From positions 1 through 64,000 of the forward strand of contig CAZWCX010000002.1 of assembly GCA_964632945.1 (NCBI GenBank): a stretch of 64,000 nt of DNA. The letters are read 5' to 3'. The position numbers were made by a program, and so were the translations under genes. The stretch comes from CAZWCX01 sp964632945. GTDB taxonomy: Bacteria; Planctomycetota; MHYJ01; WSZJ01; CAZWCX01. Positions 1 to 10,400 of the stretch are shown here, piece by piece. Each line of letters begins with the position of its first letter. The first letter of the stretch is position 1. The notes beneath the pieces were generated by a model, which was not told the origin of the DNA, searched no databases, and was given only the letters and a program-made list of their open reading frames with translations.

Positions 1-197
1 GCGCGAAAATCGCCTCGGCCGAACCTAGGATCTCAAGATTGAAGACCCACTAGAGGGGCTTCGAGCGTGATCCCCCAGGTGGGTCCGCTCGCGTTCTGGC
101 GTTGAGCGATGGGGTGGGCGGGCGGGAACCGCGCGCCGGGTGGATGCACGCGGAGGAGAACCTTGAACCGGGGCGTTGTGGGGGCGACGATGGGGAA

Positions 198-3100
198 GTG
201 ACGAACCACACGACCGGCCTGGCCGATGCCCTTCGGCAAGCCCTCGGCGTTCGACCCGACGAGGGACCTCGAACGGCGCGGCTCTTCGCCTATCTGCTCT
301 GTGCGTCCGCGCTGTTCATCCTGGGCCGCACCGTCCGGGATACGCTGTTTCTGTCGCGATACCCGATCGCAGCGTTGCCGTGGATGTTCGTCGCGTACGG
401 AGTCGCGTCGGCCGCGACCGTGGCCTTCTACGCGACCGTGGCCGACCGCCTGCCCCGGCACCGCCTGACCGCGCTCTGGACGGCGCTGGGTGTGGGGACC
501 TACCTCGGGACCTGGTTGGCCGTGAAGAGCGGGGCGGATTGGATCTACCCGGTATTCTACGTCTGGTCGGAGATCTGCTCGAATCTGTTCCTGGTGCAGT
601 TCTGGACGCTGGCGAACGACCTGCACGACGCGCGGGAGGCCCGGCGCCTATTCGGCACGATCGGGTCGGCCCGGGTCCTGGGGGTCGTCATCGTGGGCGC
701 GATCACGGGTGCGCTCGTCCGCAGCGTGGGGACCGAGGCCCTGTTGTTCGTCCTGGCTGCGCTCATGATCGTCATCTGCGCGCTCGCGATTTCGTTGCGC
801 CGGGAGCGCCGGGCCGAACGGGGGACCTCGGTCCTGGAGCGCGCGCCGGGCGGGCGTACGCCGGCGGTCGCCCGCGATGCGTACGTGCACGTCCTGTCGA
901 TCGTGCTGTTCCTGGCGTTCGTCTCCCTGACCGTGGGAGACTATCAATTCAAGGCGATCGCGCGCGCCGCCTACCGGGAGGAGGAGTTGGCGCGCTTCTT
1001 CGGCCTCTTTTATGCCGGGACGGGGATCCTCGCCTTCCTGTTCCAGTTGTTCGTGACGCCGCGCCTGCTGGCCCGCGGCGGGGTCGCGTGGGGCATGGCG
1101 GCCATGCCGGGCCTGTTCGGCGGGGCGAGCGCCTGTCTGCTTGCCTTCCCCGCGCTCCCGGCGGCCACGGTGATGAAGTTCGCGGACAACGGCCTGCAGT
1201 ACACGATCCACGAGACGACCTTGCAGGCGCTCTACGTCCCGTTCGCACCGCAGCGGAAGGCCCGCACCCGCGCCTTCCTGGATGCGGTCGTCAAGCCGCT
1301 GGCGTACGCCGGGGGCGGATTGGCGCTGCTCCTGGCCGCCCCGACGTGGGAGGTGCATCGCCTGTCCTGGATCACCCTCGCGTTGACGACCGGTTGGCTC
1401 GCCCTGCTTCCGCGGGTGCGGGCGCGCTACCTGGCGGCCCTCCACGGCTCCCTGGGCGTGCCGGGGGCCATGGTCCTGGGCGCGGAGTCGGCGATCGATG
1501 CCGACGGCCGGCGCCTGTTGCACGACGCGCTCGAGCGCGGGGATCCGCGTCAGGCCCGGGTCGCCCTGGAGCAACTCGGGGATGAGCGCTCGGAGGCCCT
1601 CGGGCGGGTGGTGGCGGGACTGGCTCGTCATCCGGACCCGGCTCTGCGCGCCGCCGCGCTGGACCGCCTGGCCGGTTGGCGCGGCGCCCGGGCGTCGGTC
1701 GCGGAGGCCGCCCTCGAGGACCCGGATGAGGAGGTGCGCGTCGCCGCGGTCCGGACCTACGCCCGCCTCGCGGGAGAAGGGGGGATCCACGGCCTCCAGG
1801 CGCGTCTCGACGATCCGTGCCGCCGGGTCCGCACGGCCGCCCTCTCCGGCTTGCTGGCGTTCGGAGGGGTGTCGGGCGGGATCCTGGGGGGAACCCGCAT
1901 GTCCACGCTCCTGCATTCCGCGGCGGCGGTGGATCGCGAGGAAGCCGCGCTCGCCCTCGGACCGCTCCGGGCGTCCTCCTACCAGCCCCTCCTCGACCTC
2001 CTGCGCGATCCCGATCCGCGCGTGCGACGCGCCGCGTTGCGATCCGCGCGGGAAGCCGCCGATCCACGGCTCCTCCCTGCCCTCCTCCCCCTGCTCCGAT
2101 CTCCCGCGACGCGGCGCGGCGCGGGCGAAGCCCTCGTGGCGATCGGTTCCCACGCCATCGAACCCCTGGCGGAGATCCTGCGCGATCCGGGCGCGCCGCG
2201 CGACCTCCGCCTGATCGCGCCGCGGCTGTTGCGGGAGATCCCCGATCCACGATCCTTCGCCCGCCTGCGCGCCCTGGTCGGAACCGAGGACAGCCACGTG
2301 CGACTGCGCATCTTTGCCGCGCTCTCCCGACTGCGGATCCGCCTGGGCCTTCCCCCCGAGCCGGTGACGTGGCTGGAGCCCCTCCTGCGCCAGGAAATGC
2401 GCGAAGCCGTCCACAACCGGATCGGCTGGGAAGCGGTGCGACCGGGGTGGGAAACGCCGCTCTTGAAGGAGGAGTTCGAGTTCCGCCTCGAGCGCTCAGC
2501 CAAGCGGGTCCTGCGGCTCCTCGAACTGCGCTTTCCACGCGCTTCCCTCCAGGCGGTGCGCAGCTGTCTCGATGACCGACGATTCCGGGCCAACGCCCTG
2601 GAGGTCCTCGACACGGTCCTCGACGCCGAGCTCCGTCCGCTGGTCATGGCCTTCTTCGACGACCGGCCCCGGGGGGAAGAGCCGGTCGTCCTCGGGGAAC
2701 CGGCACCCGAGCTCCCGGACGCGGGCGAATTCATGCGACTGCAGTGTCGGCACCCGAATCCCTACGTGGCATTCGTCGCCCTGGACGCGATGGGACGTCG
2801 GCCCGACCGCGGCCCGGTCGGGGCGGCCGAGGCCCTTCGCTCCCTCGCGGATCCGGAACCGCTCGTCCGGGAAGCGGCTCTGCGGGCGCTGATCTCCCTC
2901 CAGTCCCCGTCGGTCCGGCTCGCGCTCGAGCGCCTGGACGGCGACCCGGATCCCGTCGTGGCCGCGCTGGCCTGCGCGTGCCGGAAGAACCCCGAAACCC
3001 CGCATCGACCGGAGGTCGGCATGTACTCCACCGCCGAGAAGATCCTGTTCCTCAAGGGAGCGTCCGTGTTCGCCCGGGTGCGCGGGGAGGATCTCGCCCC

Positions 3101-3440
3101 CATGGCACGCATGGCCGAGGCCGAGTACTTCGGTCCCAACCACGTCGTATTCCGGGAGGGGGAGATGGGCGACTCGCTGTACGTCATCGTCTCCGGGCGC
3201 GTGACCATCGAGAGCGGCGGGCGGACGCTCGCCGCCTTGGGTCCGGGCGAGGCGTTCGGAGAGATGGCCGTGCTGGATGCGGAACCTCGCAGCGCCACGG
3301 CGCAGACCCAGGCCGAGACCGAGGTGCTGCGCATCGGCAGCGAAGAATTCTACGGCGTGTTGCGGGAGCAGGGGGAGATTGCGGAAGGAGTCATCCGGAT
3401 GCTCACCCATCGGCTCCGCGAAAGCACGGCGCGGCCGTGA
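198..3440 (+). CDS. ATP/ADP-carrier-like (Npt1/Npt2, MFS-type) membrane protein fused to HEAT repeats and a cyclic-nucleotide-binding domain
   Basis: The protein has three parts. The first ~430 residues hold about twelve hydrophobic segments and the signature ILGRTVRDTLFLSRYP, typical of the nucleotide-transporter (NTT/TLC) family and its relatives. A long middle part (roughly residues 460-930) is made of repeated helical pairs with the D-P-[DE]-x-x-V-R-x-A-A pattern of HEAT/PBS-lyase repeats. The last ~130 residues form a cNMP-binding domain with the phosphate-binding cassette FGEMAVLDAEPRSATA, whose Arg is intact. Such fusions probably sense a ligand or scaffold partners rather than simply exchange ATP/ADP; the substrate is unknown. 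I chose GTG 198, which starts 12 residues before the conserved ALRQALGVRP. The frame stays open to a TTG at 102, but those residues look non-coding. It is convergent with the next gene. Confidence 0.85.
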   Translation: MTNHTTGLADALRQALGVRPDEGPRTARLFAYLLCASALFILGRTVRDTLFLSRYPIAALPWMFVAYGVASAATVAFYATVADRLPRHRLTALWTALGVGTYLGTWLAVKSGADWIYPVFYVWSEICSNLFLVQFWTLANDLHDAREARRLFGTIGSARVLGVVIVGAITGALVRSVGTEALLFVLAALMIVICALAISLRRERRAERGTSVLERAPGGRTPAVARDAYVHVLSIVLFLAFVSLTVGDYQFKAIARAAYREEELARFFGLFYAGTGILAFLFQLFVTPRLLARGGVAWGMAAMPGLFGGASACLLAFPALPAATVMKFADNGLQYTIHETTLQALYVPFAPQRKARTRAFLDAVVKPLAYAGGGLALLLAAPTWEVHRLSWITLALTTGWLALLPRVRARYLAALHGSLGVPGAMVLGAESAIDADGRRLLHDALERGDPRQARVALEQLGDERSEALGRVVAGLARHPDPALRAAALDRLAGWRGARASVAEAALEDPDEEVRVAAVRTYARLAGEGGIHGLQARLDDPCRRVRTAALSGLLAFGGVSGGILGGTRMSTLLHSAAAVDREEAALALGPLRASSYQPLLDLLRDPDPRVRRAALRSAREAADPRLLPALLPLLRSPATRRGAGEALVAIGSHAIEPLAEILRDPGAPRDLRLIAPRLLREIPDPRSFARLRALVGTEDSHVRLRIFAALSRLRIRLGLPPEPVTWLEPLLRQEMREAVHNRIGWEAVRPGWETPLLKEEFEFRLERSAKRVLRLLELRFPRASLQAVRSCLDDRRFRANALEVLDTVLDAELRPLVMAFFDDRPRGEEPVVLGEPAPELPDAGEFMRLQCRHPNPYVAFVALDAMGRRPDRGPVGAAEALRSLADPEPLVREAALRALISLQSPSVRLALERLDGDPDPVVAALACACRKNPETPHRPEVGMYSTAEKILFLKGASVFARVRGEDLAPMARMAEAEYFGPNHVVFREGEMGDSLYVIVSGRVTIESGGRTLAALGPGEAFGEMAVLDAEPRSATAQTQAETEVLRIGSEEFYGVLREQGEIAEGVIRMLTHRLRESTARP

Positions 3441-3498
3441 TCGCCCCACCGGGCTCCGACGGGCATGGGAGTGCGCACGGCCATCCGGGCTGCGGGCG

Positions 3499-4740
3499 TT
3501 ACTTCCACCCGTAGTTCCAGATGTGGGCGGGGGCGACCCGGTCGGCGGGGGACGATCCGGCCAGTTGGAGCACGAATCCGATCGGGGCCGGGCCGGGATC
3601 GTCCGCGCGTCCGTTGTACTGCGTGGCCCCGGTGCGCGTGCCCACGCAGACCCACTCGAACGACTCGAATCGTCCGGAGGCCGGATTCCATTGCGCGCGC
3701 CCGAGGATCCGCAGGTCCACCCCCCGTTCCTGCTCGGACGGCCGGTTCATGTCCGCATAGCCCGCGATGGGCCAGTTGCCGCGCTGGCGCGTCCGCGCGC
3801 GACCCTCGAAGCGCAGGGAGACGATTCCGTCCGTCACTTCGATGACCTCGGACGTGACCGCGGCCTCCTCGACGTCGCGGGGGCGATACCCGGGGGTCTG
3901 CCCGCGCACGTTGTCGACGAAATGGAACTGCGCCAGGCGGCGCACCAGATCTCCGGGGACCCGATGTCGCTGCCCGGGCTCCAGGGCGGGGGGGACGAAA
4001 CCTTGCGCTTCCGGCTTGCGGAACCAGGCGAAGTCCAGGTTCCACGACGTTCCCCGCCAATCCTCGGAAAGGACCTCGCGGTCGACGTCGCGCGAAACGA
4101 CCCGGAGGGCCAGTCCGTCCTCCGGAAACAACTGCTCGAGCCGGAGGACTTGATTCCCCTTGCGTGTCTCCGGCTCCGGGAGGAAGCGTTCCCCGGGCGG
4201 AAGTTCCTCCCAACGGGCCAGCGCCCGATCGAGCATGGCGGCCAGCTCCACGGGGTCGTTCGTGTTGATCGAAGACAGGAGAACGCCGCTCGGCGCGCAG
4301 GCGTAAATGCCCTGTCGGGTGGCGGTGGGCTTGGTTCGGCCGGCGTAGTGGCCTTGCTCGGCGACCTTCTGGAACAAGCGGCACTCCGGGTCCCAGCCGG
4401 CCTGCAGGCGGCCGACCTCGTCCGCGCAGGGGATGAATCGCGCAAGCCGCTCCCGAACCTTCTCGTCGCCCCAGACGGACCGTCGGGCGATGATTCCGTT
4501 GTTTCAGGTGCAGGCCAGGGGGTGGCCGTTCATCGCCCACAGGAGGATCGGCTTCTCTTCGCGCTGGGCCTCCATCACCGCCGACCAGAAGACCGGTCGC
4601 CAGCCCACCTCGCGAAACGCGGTTTCCTCGGCGCGGGGAAGGATGCGCTCCCGCCACGCGGAATAGGTGGCGTCGGCGAGTTCCTCGCCGCCGGCGCGGG
4701 AACCGAGCGCCAGGGCGAGCAGACGGACGGACTGGCGCAT
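3499..4740 (-). CDS. Thioredoxin-like probable selenoprotein with an in-frame TGA (Cys-Thr-Sec motif)
   Basis: Read from ATG 4740, the frame runs 78 codons to a TGA at 4506-4504 and then stays open to a true stop at 3499. The full product would be 413 residues with Sec at position 79. The residues around the TGA read KPILLWAMNGHPLACT-U-NNG: a beta strand followed by a C77-T78-U79 redox site, placed as in thioredoxin-fold proteins. The next ~120 residues continue the fold (PTATRQGIYACAPSGVLLSS), and the last ~190 form a domain I do not recognise. A GC-rich hairpin with a G-rich apical loop begins 16 bases after the TGA, as in bacterial SECIS elements (4468-4488). The gene lies 106 bp downstream of fusA on the same strand. 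It could instead be a nonsense-disrupted gene or carry a sequence error. No selA, selB or tRNA-Sec lies in the window. Confidence 0.72.
4468..4488 (-). promoter_or_regulatory. Candidate bacterial SECIS hairpin
   Basis: On the minus strand the mRNA reads GCCC-GACG-GUC-CGUC-UG-GGGC. This is eight GC-rich base pairs with a two-base bulge on the 3' side and an apical GGUCC/GUC loop. The stem starts 16 bases and the apical GG lies 23-24 bases after the TGA at 4506-4504, inside the window usually seen between Sec codon and loop in bacteria. A bulge plus an apical GGUC resembles the E. coli fdhF element. The fold was made by hand and no energy was computed. Confidence 0.55.
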
Positions 4741-4800
4741 GGGCGGGGGCTTGGTGGGCCTCCGCGGGGAGGGGTTGCCGGTAAAGCCCCCGGAACCTAA

Positions 4801-4830
4801 CGGGGCCCCCCCCGAGCCTGGGGGGGCCCG
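4801..4830 (-). terminator. Strong GC hairpin after fusA
   Basis: An inverted repeat pairs CGGG with CCCG and seven C with seven G: 11 base pairs, one bulged G and a 7-base loop. It sits 17 bases past the EF-G stop and 61 bases before the selenoprotein start. There is no clear U tract, so it may only attenuate read-through into the downstream gene. Confidence 0.4.
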
Positions 4831-4846
4831 TCCGCCGGCGCGCGGT

Positions 4847-6943
4847 CTACCGGCGCCGCTTCTCCATTTCCTGCCGCTTCTTGACGATCACCTCCTCGGC
4901 GATCGCGAACGGCACGGCTTCGTAATGTTCGAAGTGCATGACGAAGCTGGCGCGACCCTGGGACATGCCGCGAAGATCCGTGGAGTATCCGAACATGTTC
5001 CCCAGCGGCACGATCGCCTTCACCAGCTGCGCATTGCCGACCCGGTCCATGCCGAGGATCCGGCCGCGCTTGCTGCACAGGTTCCCGATGATCGAGCCCG
5101 CGAAATCCTCGGGAGTCGTCACGTTGACGCTCATCACCGGTTCGAGCAGCTCGGGATTGCACGAGAGGAACGCGCGCTTGAACGCCATCGAGGCGCAGGT
5201 GCGGAACGACTGCTGGGAGGAGTCGACGTCGTGCGCCTTGCCGTCGGTGAGCGCAACCCGCACGTCGACGATCGGGAATCCCGCCCACGCGCCCTTCTCG
5301 AGCACGTCGATGACCCCCTTCTCCACCGACGGGATGAACTCCTTGGGCACCGCGCCGCCGACGACCTCGTTGACGAACTCGAATCCCTGGCCGGGGTCCA
5401 GCGGCTCGACCCGGATCGTGACCTGCGCGAACTGTCCGCGGCCGCCGGACTGCTTGGCGAACCGCTCCATGAGCTCGATCGAGGTGGTGATCGTTTCGCG
5501 ATACGCCACCTGCGGCGCGCCGGTGTTCACGTTGACGTTGAACTCGCGCTTGAGACGGTCGAGGATGATCTCCAGGTGCAATTCGCCCATTCCCGAGATG
5601 ATGGTCTCCTCGGTTTCCGCGTCGGAGCTGACGACGAACGTGGGATCCTCCTCGGCCAGCTTGGCCAGGGCCTTGCCCAGGTTGTCACGATCCGCGCGGT
5701 TGGCCGGTTCCACGGCGACACCGAGCACCGGGGCCGGGAACTCGATCGCCTCCAGGAGGATGGGATGGTCCTCCGTGCAGATCGTGTCCCCGGTGACCGT
5801 ATCGCTCAAGCCTACGACCGCCCCGATTTCTCCGGCGTGGAGCGCCTCGATGATCTCCTGACGGTTGGCGTGCATCCGCAGCAGGCGTCCGACCCGCTGG
5901 CGCTTCTCCTGGGTCGAATTGAAGACGAACGTCCCGGGGAGCATCGTGCCGCTGTAGATGCGCACATAGATCAGCTTTCCGATGTGCTTGTCGGTCATGA
6001 CCTTGAAGGCGAGGGCGGCGAGGGGGCCGTCATCCTTGGGGGTGCGCTCCAGGGGTTCGCCCTTCGGGCACGATCCAATCGTCGGGGGAAGGTCGATCGG
6101 ACTCGGGAGGTAGTGAATCACCCCGTCGAGCAGCCGTTGGATCCCCTTGTTCTTGAATGCGCTGCCGCAAAAGACCGGACAGATGAGGTGCTTGTGCGTG
6201 GCCTTGCGGATGGCCGCGCGCAGTTCGTCCGGACTGATCTTTTCGCCGGCGCAGAATTTCTCGATGAGCTGGTCGTCGACTTCGCTGACCTTCTCGAACA
6301 GATTGCGGCGCCACTGAACCGCGACTTCCTTCATGTCGGCCGGAATCTCCGCCTCGACGAAGGTCGTTCCTTGATTGGACTCCTCGTAGTAGACCGCCTG
6401 ATTCTGGACCAGGTCGATGATGCCGCGGAATTCCGATTCGGCTCCGATCGGGACGACCATGGGGACGGCATTGGCGCCCAGCTCCTTGGTGATCTGCGCG
6501 ACTACGGCGAAGAAGTCGGCGCCGGGCCGGTCCATCTTGTTGACGAAGGCGATGCGGGGAACGGAGTATTTCTCCGATTGCCGCCAGACCGTCTCGGACT
6601 GGGGCTCGACCCCGCCGACGGCGCAGAACAGGCCGATGGCGCCGTCGAGCACACGAAGGCTGCGCTCGACCTCGGCGGTAAAGTCGACATGTCCCGGGGT
6701 ATCGATCAGGTTGATCTGGTGATCGCGCCACTCCGTGTAGGTGGCGGCGCTGGTGATCGTGATTCCGCGCTCCTGCTCCTGGGGCATCCAGTCCAGCGTG
6801 GCCGTGCCGTCGTGGACTTCGCCCATCTTGTGGGTCTTGCCGGTGTAGAAGAGGATGCGTTCGGAACAGGTGGTTTTGCCGGCGTCGATGTGCGCCATGA
6901 TGCCGATGTTGCGCACCCGCTCCAGCGGGAATGTGCGTACCAC
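4847..6943 (-). CDS. fusA: Translation elongation factor G
   Basis: This is the ribosomal translocase GTPase, 698 residues, normal length for EF-G. The GTPase domain comes first: P-loop AHIDAGKTT (about residues 17-25), the switch region RGITITSAA, DTPGH, and NKMD. Domains II-V follow, with the conserved SGMGELHLEI and GRGQFAQV segments. I chose GTG 6943 because it gives the family's usual N-terminus (VVRTFPLERVRNIGIMAHID) and has a CAGGAG ribosome-binding site 9 bases upstream; the frame remains open to 7072 but those residues are not EF-G-like. The P-loop is followed by CSER instead of the common TTER, which suggests a lineage-specific or secondary EF-G type. A promoter-like element lies at 7115-7142. 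No rpsL, rpsG or tuf genes are adjacent. Confidence 0.97.
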   Translation of the reverse strand: MVRTFPLERVRNIGIMAHIDAGKTTCSERILFYTGKTHKMGEVHDGTATLDWMPQEQERGITITSAATYTEWRDHQINLIDTPGHVDFTAEVERSLRVLDGAIGLFCAVGGVEPQSETVWRQSEKYSVPRIAFVNKMDRPGADFFAVVAQITKELGANAVPMVVPIGAESEFRGIIDLVQNQAVYYEESNQGTTFVEAEIPADMKEVAVQWRRNLFEKVSEVDDQLIEKFCAGEKISPDELRAAIRKATHKHLICPVFCGSAFKNKGIQRLLDGVIHYLPSPIDLPPTIGSCPKGEPLERTPKDDGPLAALAFKVMTDKHIGKLIYVRIYSGTMLPGTFVFNSTQEKRQRVGRLLRMHANRQEIIEALHAGEIGAVVGLSDTVTGDTICTEDHPILLEAIEFPAPVLGVAVEPANRADRDNLGKALAKLAEEDPTFVVSSDAETEETIISGMGELHLEIILDRLKREFNVNVNTGAPQVAYRETITTSIELMERFAKQSGGRGQFAQVTIRVEPLDPGQGFEFVNEVVGGAVPKEFIPSVEKGVIDVLEKGAWAGFPIVDVRVALTDGKAHDVDSSQQSFRTCASMAFKRAFLSCNPELLEPVMSVNVTTPEDFAGSIIGNLCSKRGRILGMDRVGNAQLVKAIVPLGNMFGYSTDLRGMSQGRASFVMHFEHYEAVPFAIAEEVIVKKRQEMEKRRR

Positions 6944-7457
6944 GGGAGTGAACTCCTGAACGTCGAAGACCCGCGTGCGCGGGCGTCGACGGCCCTCATC
7001 CGCGCGGCGTGGTCCCCCTTTTCCAATCGGGAACCGGATGGATCGTACCCTCGAGACCCGGATGCCGCGCATCCCGCGGCCGTCTCCAGTCCGGGAGACT
7101 CGAAGAGAGCGAAGAGTATACCGATTCCCAGGCCGGAATCAATTTAGTTTTTTTTGTCAACCGCGAAAATTTCCCCGCAGGACGCGTGCGCAGACGGCGG
7201 ACCCCGCCCGCGGCCCCCAGGCCTTTCCTTGACCCACGTTTCCCCCGACTCATCCCCCCAACGTCGGAAGTCGCGGGACGACCGCGCGCTACGCGCGAAC
7301 CCCAGGCTCTCGCCCGATCCGACGACAGGCGACGGCCTCAGGGCCAACGCGAGGCTCGGCGGATTCCCCTGCCGCAAGAGGGACGGCGACCCCGGCTGAA
7401 TCACGCCCTGGAGGGGCTGGGAAACAGGCCCCGGATTCGGTGGGGCGCCGGCGGAGG
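6944..7457. other. Intergenic stretch upstream of fusA
   Basis: These 514 bases separate the fusA start from the stop of the MscS-like gene, both on the minus strand. They hold the probable fusA promoter (7115-7142) and an A/T-rich patch with a run of eight T at 7148-7155, unusual in this GC-rich window. Open frames here on both strands resemble no family I know and are rich in Arg, Pro and Gly, as expected from chance frames in GC-rich DNA. Confidence 0.5.
7115..7142 (-). promoter_or_regulatory. Probable fusA promoter
   Basis: On the minus strand TTGATT (7142-7137) is followed after 16 bases by TATACT (7120-7115), the best -10 hexamer in the region. It predicts a leader of about 165 bases before GTG 6943. 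Confidence 0.5.
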
Positions 7458-10400
7458 TCAGCGTCGCCGGCGTCGGTTCGATTCGCGGGAGCGACCCGAG
7501 GCGGCCCGCTCGGGGACGACCGCCGCCCGTTCCTCCTCCTCATGTCGCTTGTTGCCGCGGGCGGGGGCGGATTCAGGATCCGTTGCCGTGATCTCGGCCA
7601 GCGCCCGGGACTGGGCGGCGGCGGCCGCTTCCGGCGCGACGGGCGAGGCGCCGTCCGCGTTCTGGTGCACGTGATGGACGACCCGCTGAGGGAACGGAAT
7701 CTCGATCCCCTCCTGGTCGAAGCGGGCCTTGATCCGCTTCCGGAGCTCGCGCGCCACGTCCCACTGCTTCATCGGACGCGTCTTCACCAACACGCGCACA
7801 TCGATCGAGCTTTCCCCGAGCGATTCGACTCCGCTCACCTCGGGTTCGTCGAGGAGGGCCGGCCCCCAGGCCGGATCCGCCTTCAACTGGGCGAGCAGGT
7901 CCTTGAGGACGCGGATCACCCGATCCAGATTTTCGCTGTAGCTGACGCCGACTTCCAGAACCACGCGCGACCAGCCCTGGGTCATGTTGGAGATGCGCGC
8001 CATCGTCCCGTTGGGGATGTAATGGACCGTCCCCTGAAGATCCCGCAGCACGGTCACCCGGAGCGTGATCCTTTCCACCACGCCCCCGACCCCGTCGATC
8101 ACGATCACGTCGCCGATCCGGTACTGATTCTCCAATAGGATGAAGAAGCCGGACAGGAAGTCCTTGATCAGGGTCTGGGCTCCGAAGGCGACGGCCAGAC
8201 CCAGGACGCCTGCGGAGGCGAGGATCGGCGTGATGTTGATCCCCAGTCGTCCGAGAATGTAGATGCCGGTGATGATCCAGACCGCCGCGGCCACGGCCGC
8301 GCTGCTGACGCGCGCCAGCGTGCTCAGCCGCCGGGCGTACTCGGCGTCCGCCGGGGATCCCTCGCCCGTTCCCTGCTCGAGGCGGCGGGCGAATCGGCGG
8401 ACGATGCGCAGCACGAACCAGGCGATGATCGGGATGAAGAGGACTTGCGCGAAGGCGAAGCACGTGGCCCAGCGGACCTGGCGGCGGAAGTCCAGGCGGA
8501 GGTCGGCGATCTCGCCGGCGACCTTGCGCAAGTGCTCCTGCTCGCCCGTCTGGGCGGCGACGATGCGCGCGAGATTCCTCCGGTAGCGCCCGATATCGGC
8601 CTCGACTCCGAGCTTGGAGAGGCGCTTGCGCGCGTCCTGGACCCAGCGCAGGTGGCCCCAGAGGCGTCCTTCGGCGGCGAAGAGGTCGTCGCTCCAGTGA
8701 CGCAGGTCCCAGTTGCGGGAATCCGCCGGGAGCGCGAGTTCCCGGCGGAAGGCGGTGCGATATGCGGTTTCGATCTGGGCTTGCAGATCCGGGGCGGCGG
8801 CGATGGCGGCGACGTAGCGGGCCGTGTGGTATCCCTGCAGGCGCAGGTCCGTGCCCTCCTGCAGCGACTGGGGGGCGGTTGCGATCTCTTCGCGTTCCCG
8901 CCCGCAAAGTTCCACCAGTTCCTCGTAGTGACGGGCGGCCGCGGACAGTTCCTGGAGCACGCGCTCCCGATTCACCGTTTCCAGGTAGAACACTTCCAGG
9001 GGCTTCTCGAACCGATCGCGGGCCTCCGACTCCAGGAACGTGGAGAATGGCCCGTCCCAGATGCCGTTGTCTCCGCTGCGCCGGCGTTCCGCGCGATAGA
9101 CGAGGTTCTGCCGTTCGACTTCCGGAAGATCCTCGTACGGGGTTCGGGCGGCGGCCAGGTGCGAGGCCGGGCGCGCGATCGTGCCCGCTTTCCGGTCGGC
9201 GAGCGTGGACCTCGTTTCCGCCAGGCTCTTCAGGCTGAGCAGGACGTCGAGTGCCTGCAGGTCCGCCTCCCGGCGGGCGCGCGTTGTTTCGTGGCGTCGC
9301 ATCGCCTCGTCGCGCGCCTTCGCCGATGCCTGGATCTCGTCGCGGGCGCTCCATTTGGCCAGATCCGCCGGAAGCCGCGAGCGGGAGATCCGTCCGGCTC
9401 CATAGCGGCGTTCCAGTTCCCGGGCGCACGCGTAGCGCCGCTTCTGCTCCTGGATCAGCGCCGTGTAGCGGGCGGCCCAGGCCGCCACCGCCGCGGCGAC
9501 ATCGGCCAGGCTCCGTCGCCACTCGAGGGTCGATCGTTCCAGATCCGTGTAGTAGCGGAGGAGTTCCTTGGCGAAGGCCTGCTCCTGTTCCAGGATCCGC
9601 TTCTCCCGCAGGGTGGGGTCTTCCTCGGTCTCTCCCGCCGTCTCGGCGGGAAGGGTCGCGGGAGCGGGGCCGTTGATGGCGAGAGGGCGAGCGGATCGGT
9701 CCTCGGGGATGCGTCCGTCCTTGGCCTTCTGGATGCCTTCCAGTTCTTCCAGAATCTGCTGCGCGCGGGCGGCTGCCTGTCGAAGCCCCATTTCCACGTA
9801 CGGGTTCTCGATCGAACGGACCTGGTCACGCAGGCTGCGGGTTTTCTGCTCCGTCGTCGTGAGCGTGGCCTCGGCGGACGCAGCCTCCTTTTGGGCCTCC
9901 GTCAGGCGGGTGGCGATTTCCCCCTTGGGGGAGAGCAGGTCAAGGAGTTCCTTCTCCGAGCGGCTGCCCATGTCTTCGAGGAACCCGGCGTAGGTCAGTT
10001 CCTCCTGGAGGGCGCCCTGCAATCGACGGTTTTCGACTTCTTCGGCCTGCAGGGTCTGCTTCGCCGAATCCTCGGCGGTGGTGTCGGCGAGATGGGCTTC
10101 CAGCGCCTGGGCGGCGAGCCGGCGATCGGCCTCTTCCGTGGCCAAAGCGCAGACCTGGATCCACAGCGAGGCCGGCGTCACGTCCACGGGGGGGGGGGCG
10201 ATTTCCAGTTTCCCCTCGGCGCGCAGCGTCTCCGCGTGGGCCAGGGCCGCGCGGAGGCGGACGGCGGCCCGGAGGGCACGGTCGAAGAACTCGACCGATT
10301 CCTGCAGCGCCGCGAGCCGACCCCGCGCCGCTTCGCGCGATTCCGCCAGGAGCGCCAGCCGCTTCCGGTGGTATTCGAGCATCGCGTTGGAGAAGCCGTG

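Noticed and set aside
1..197. Partial gene at the left edge
   Set aside because: No frame with recognisable features; the 197-codon minus-strand frame overlaps the carrier gene and is Arg/Gln-rich noise.
648..2414. 588-codon minus-strand frame
   Set aside because: It lies wholly opposite the HEAT-repeat part of the carrier fusion; composition is that of a shadow frame.
3499..4740. Frameshift or two separate genes as the explanation of the split thioredoxin-like gene
   Set aside because: Both halves are in the same frame with only one TGA between them, and the downstream part lacks its own ribosome-binding site and N-terminus. A point error is still possible.
4667..7147. Open frame of 826 codons on the plus strand opposite fusA
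   Set aside because: It is the antisense shadow of EF-G in GC-rich DNA, Arg/Asp/Leu-rich, without a ribosome-binding site or any family motif.
7009..7674. Possible small gene in the fusA-mscS intergenic region
   Set aside because: It overlaps the MscS-like C-terminus, is Arg/Pro/Gly-rich and resembles nothing known.
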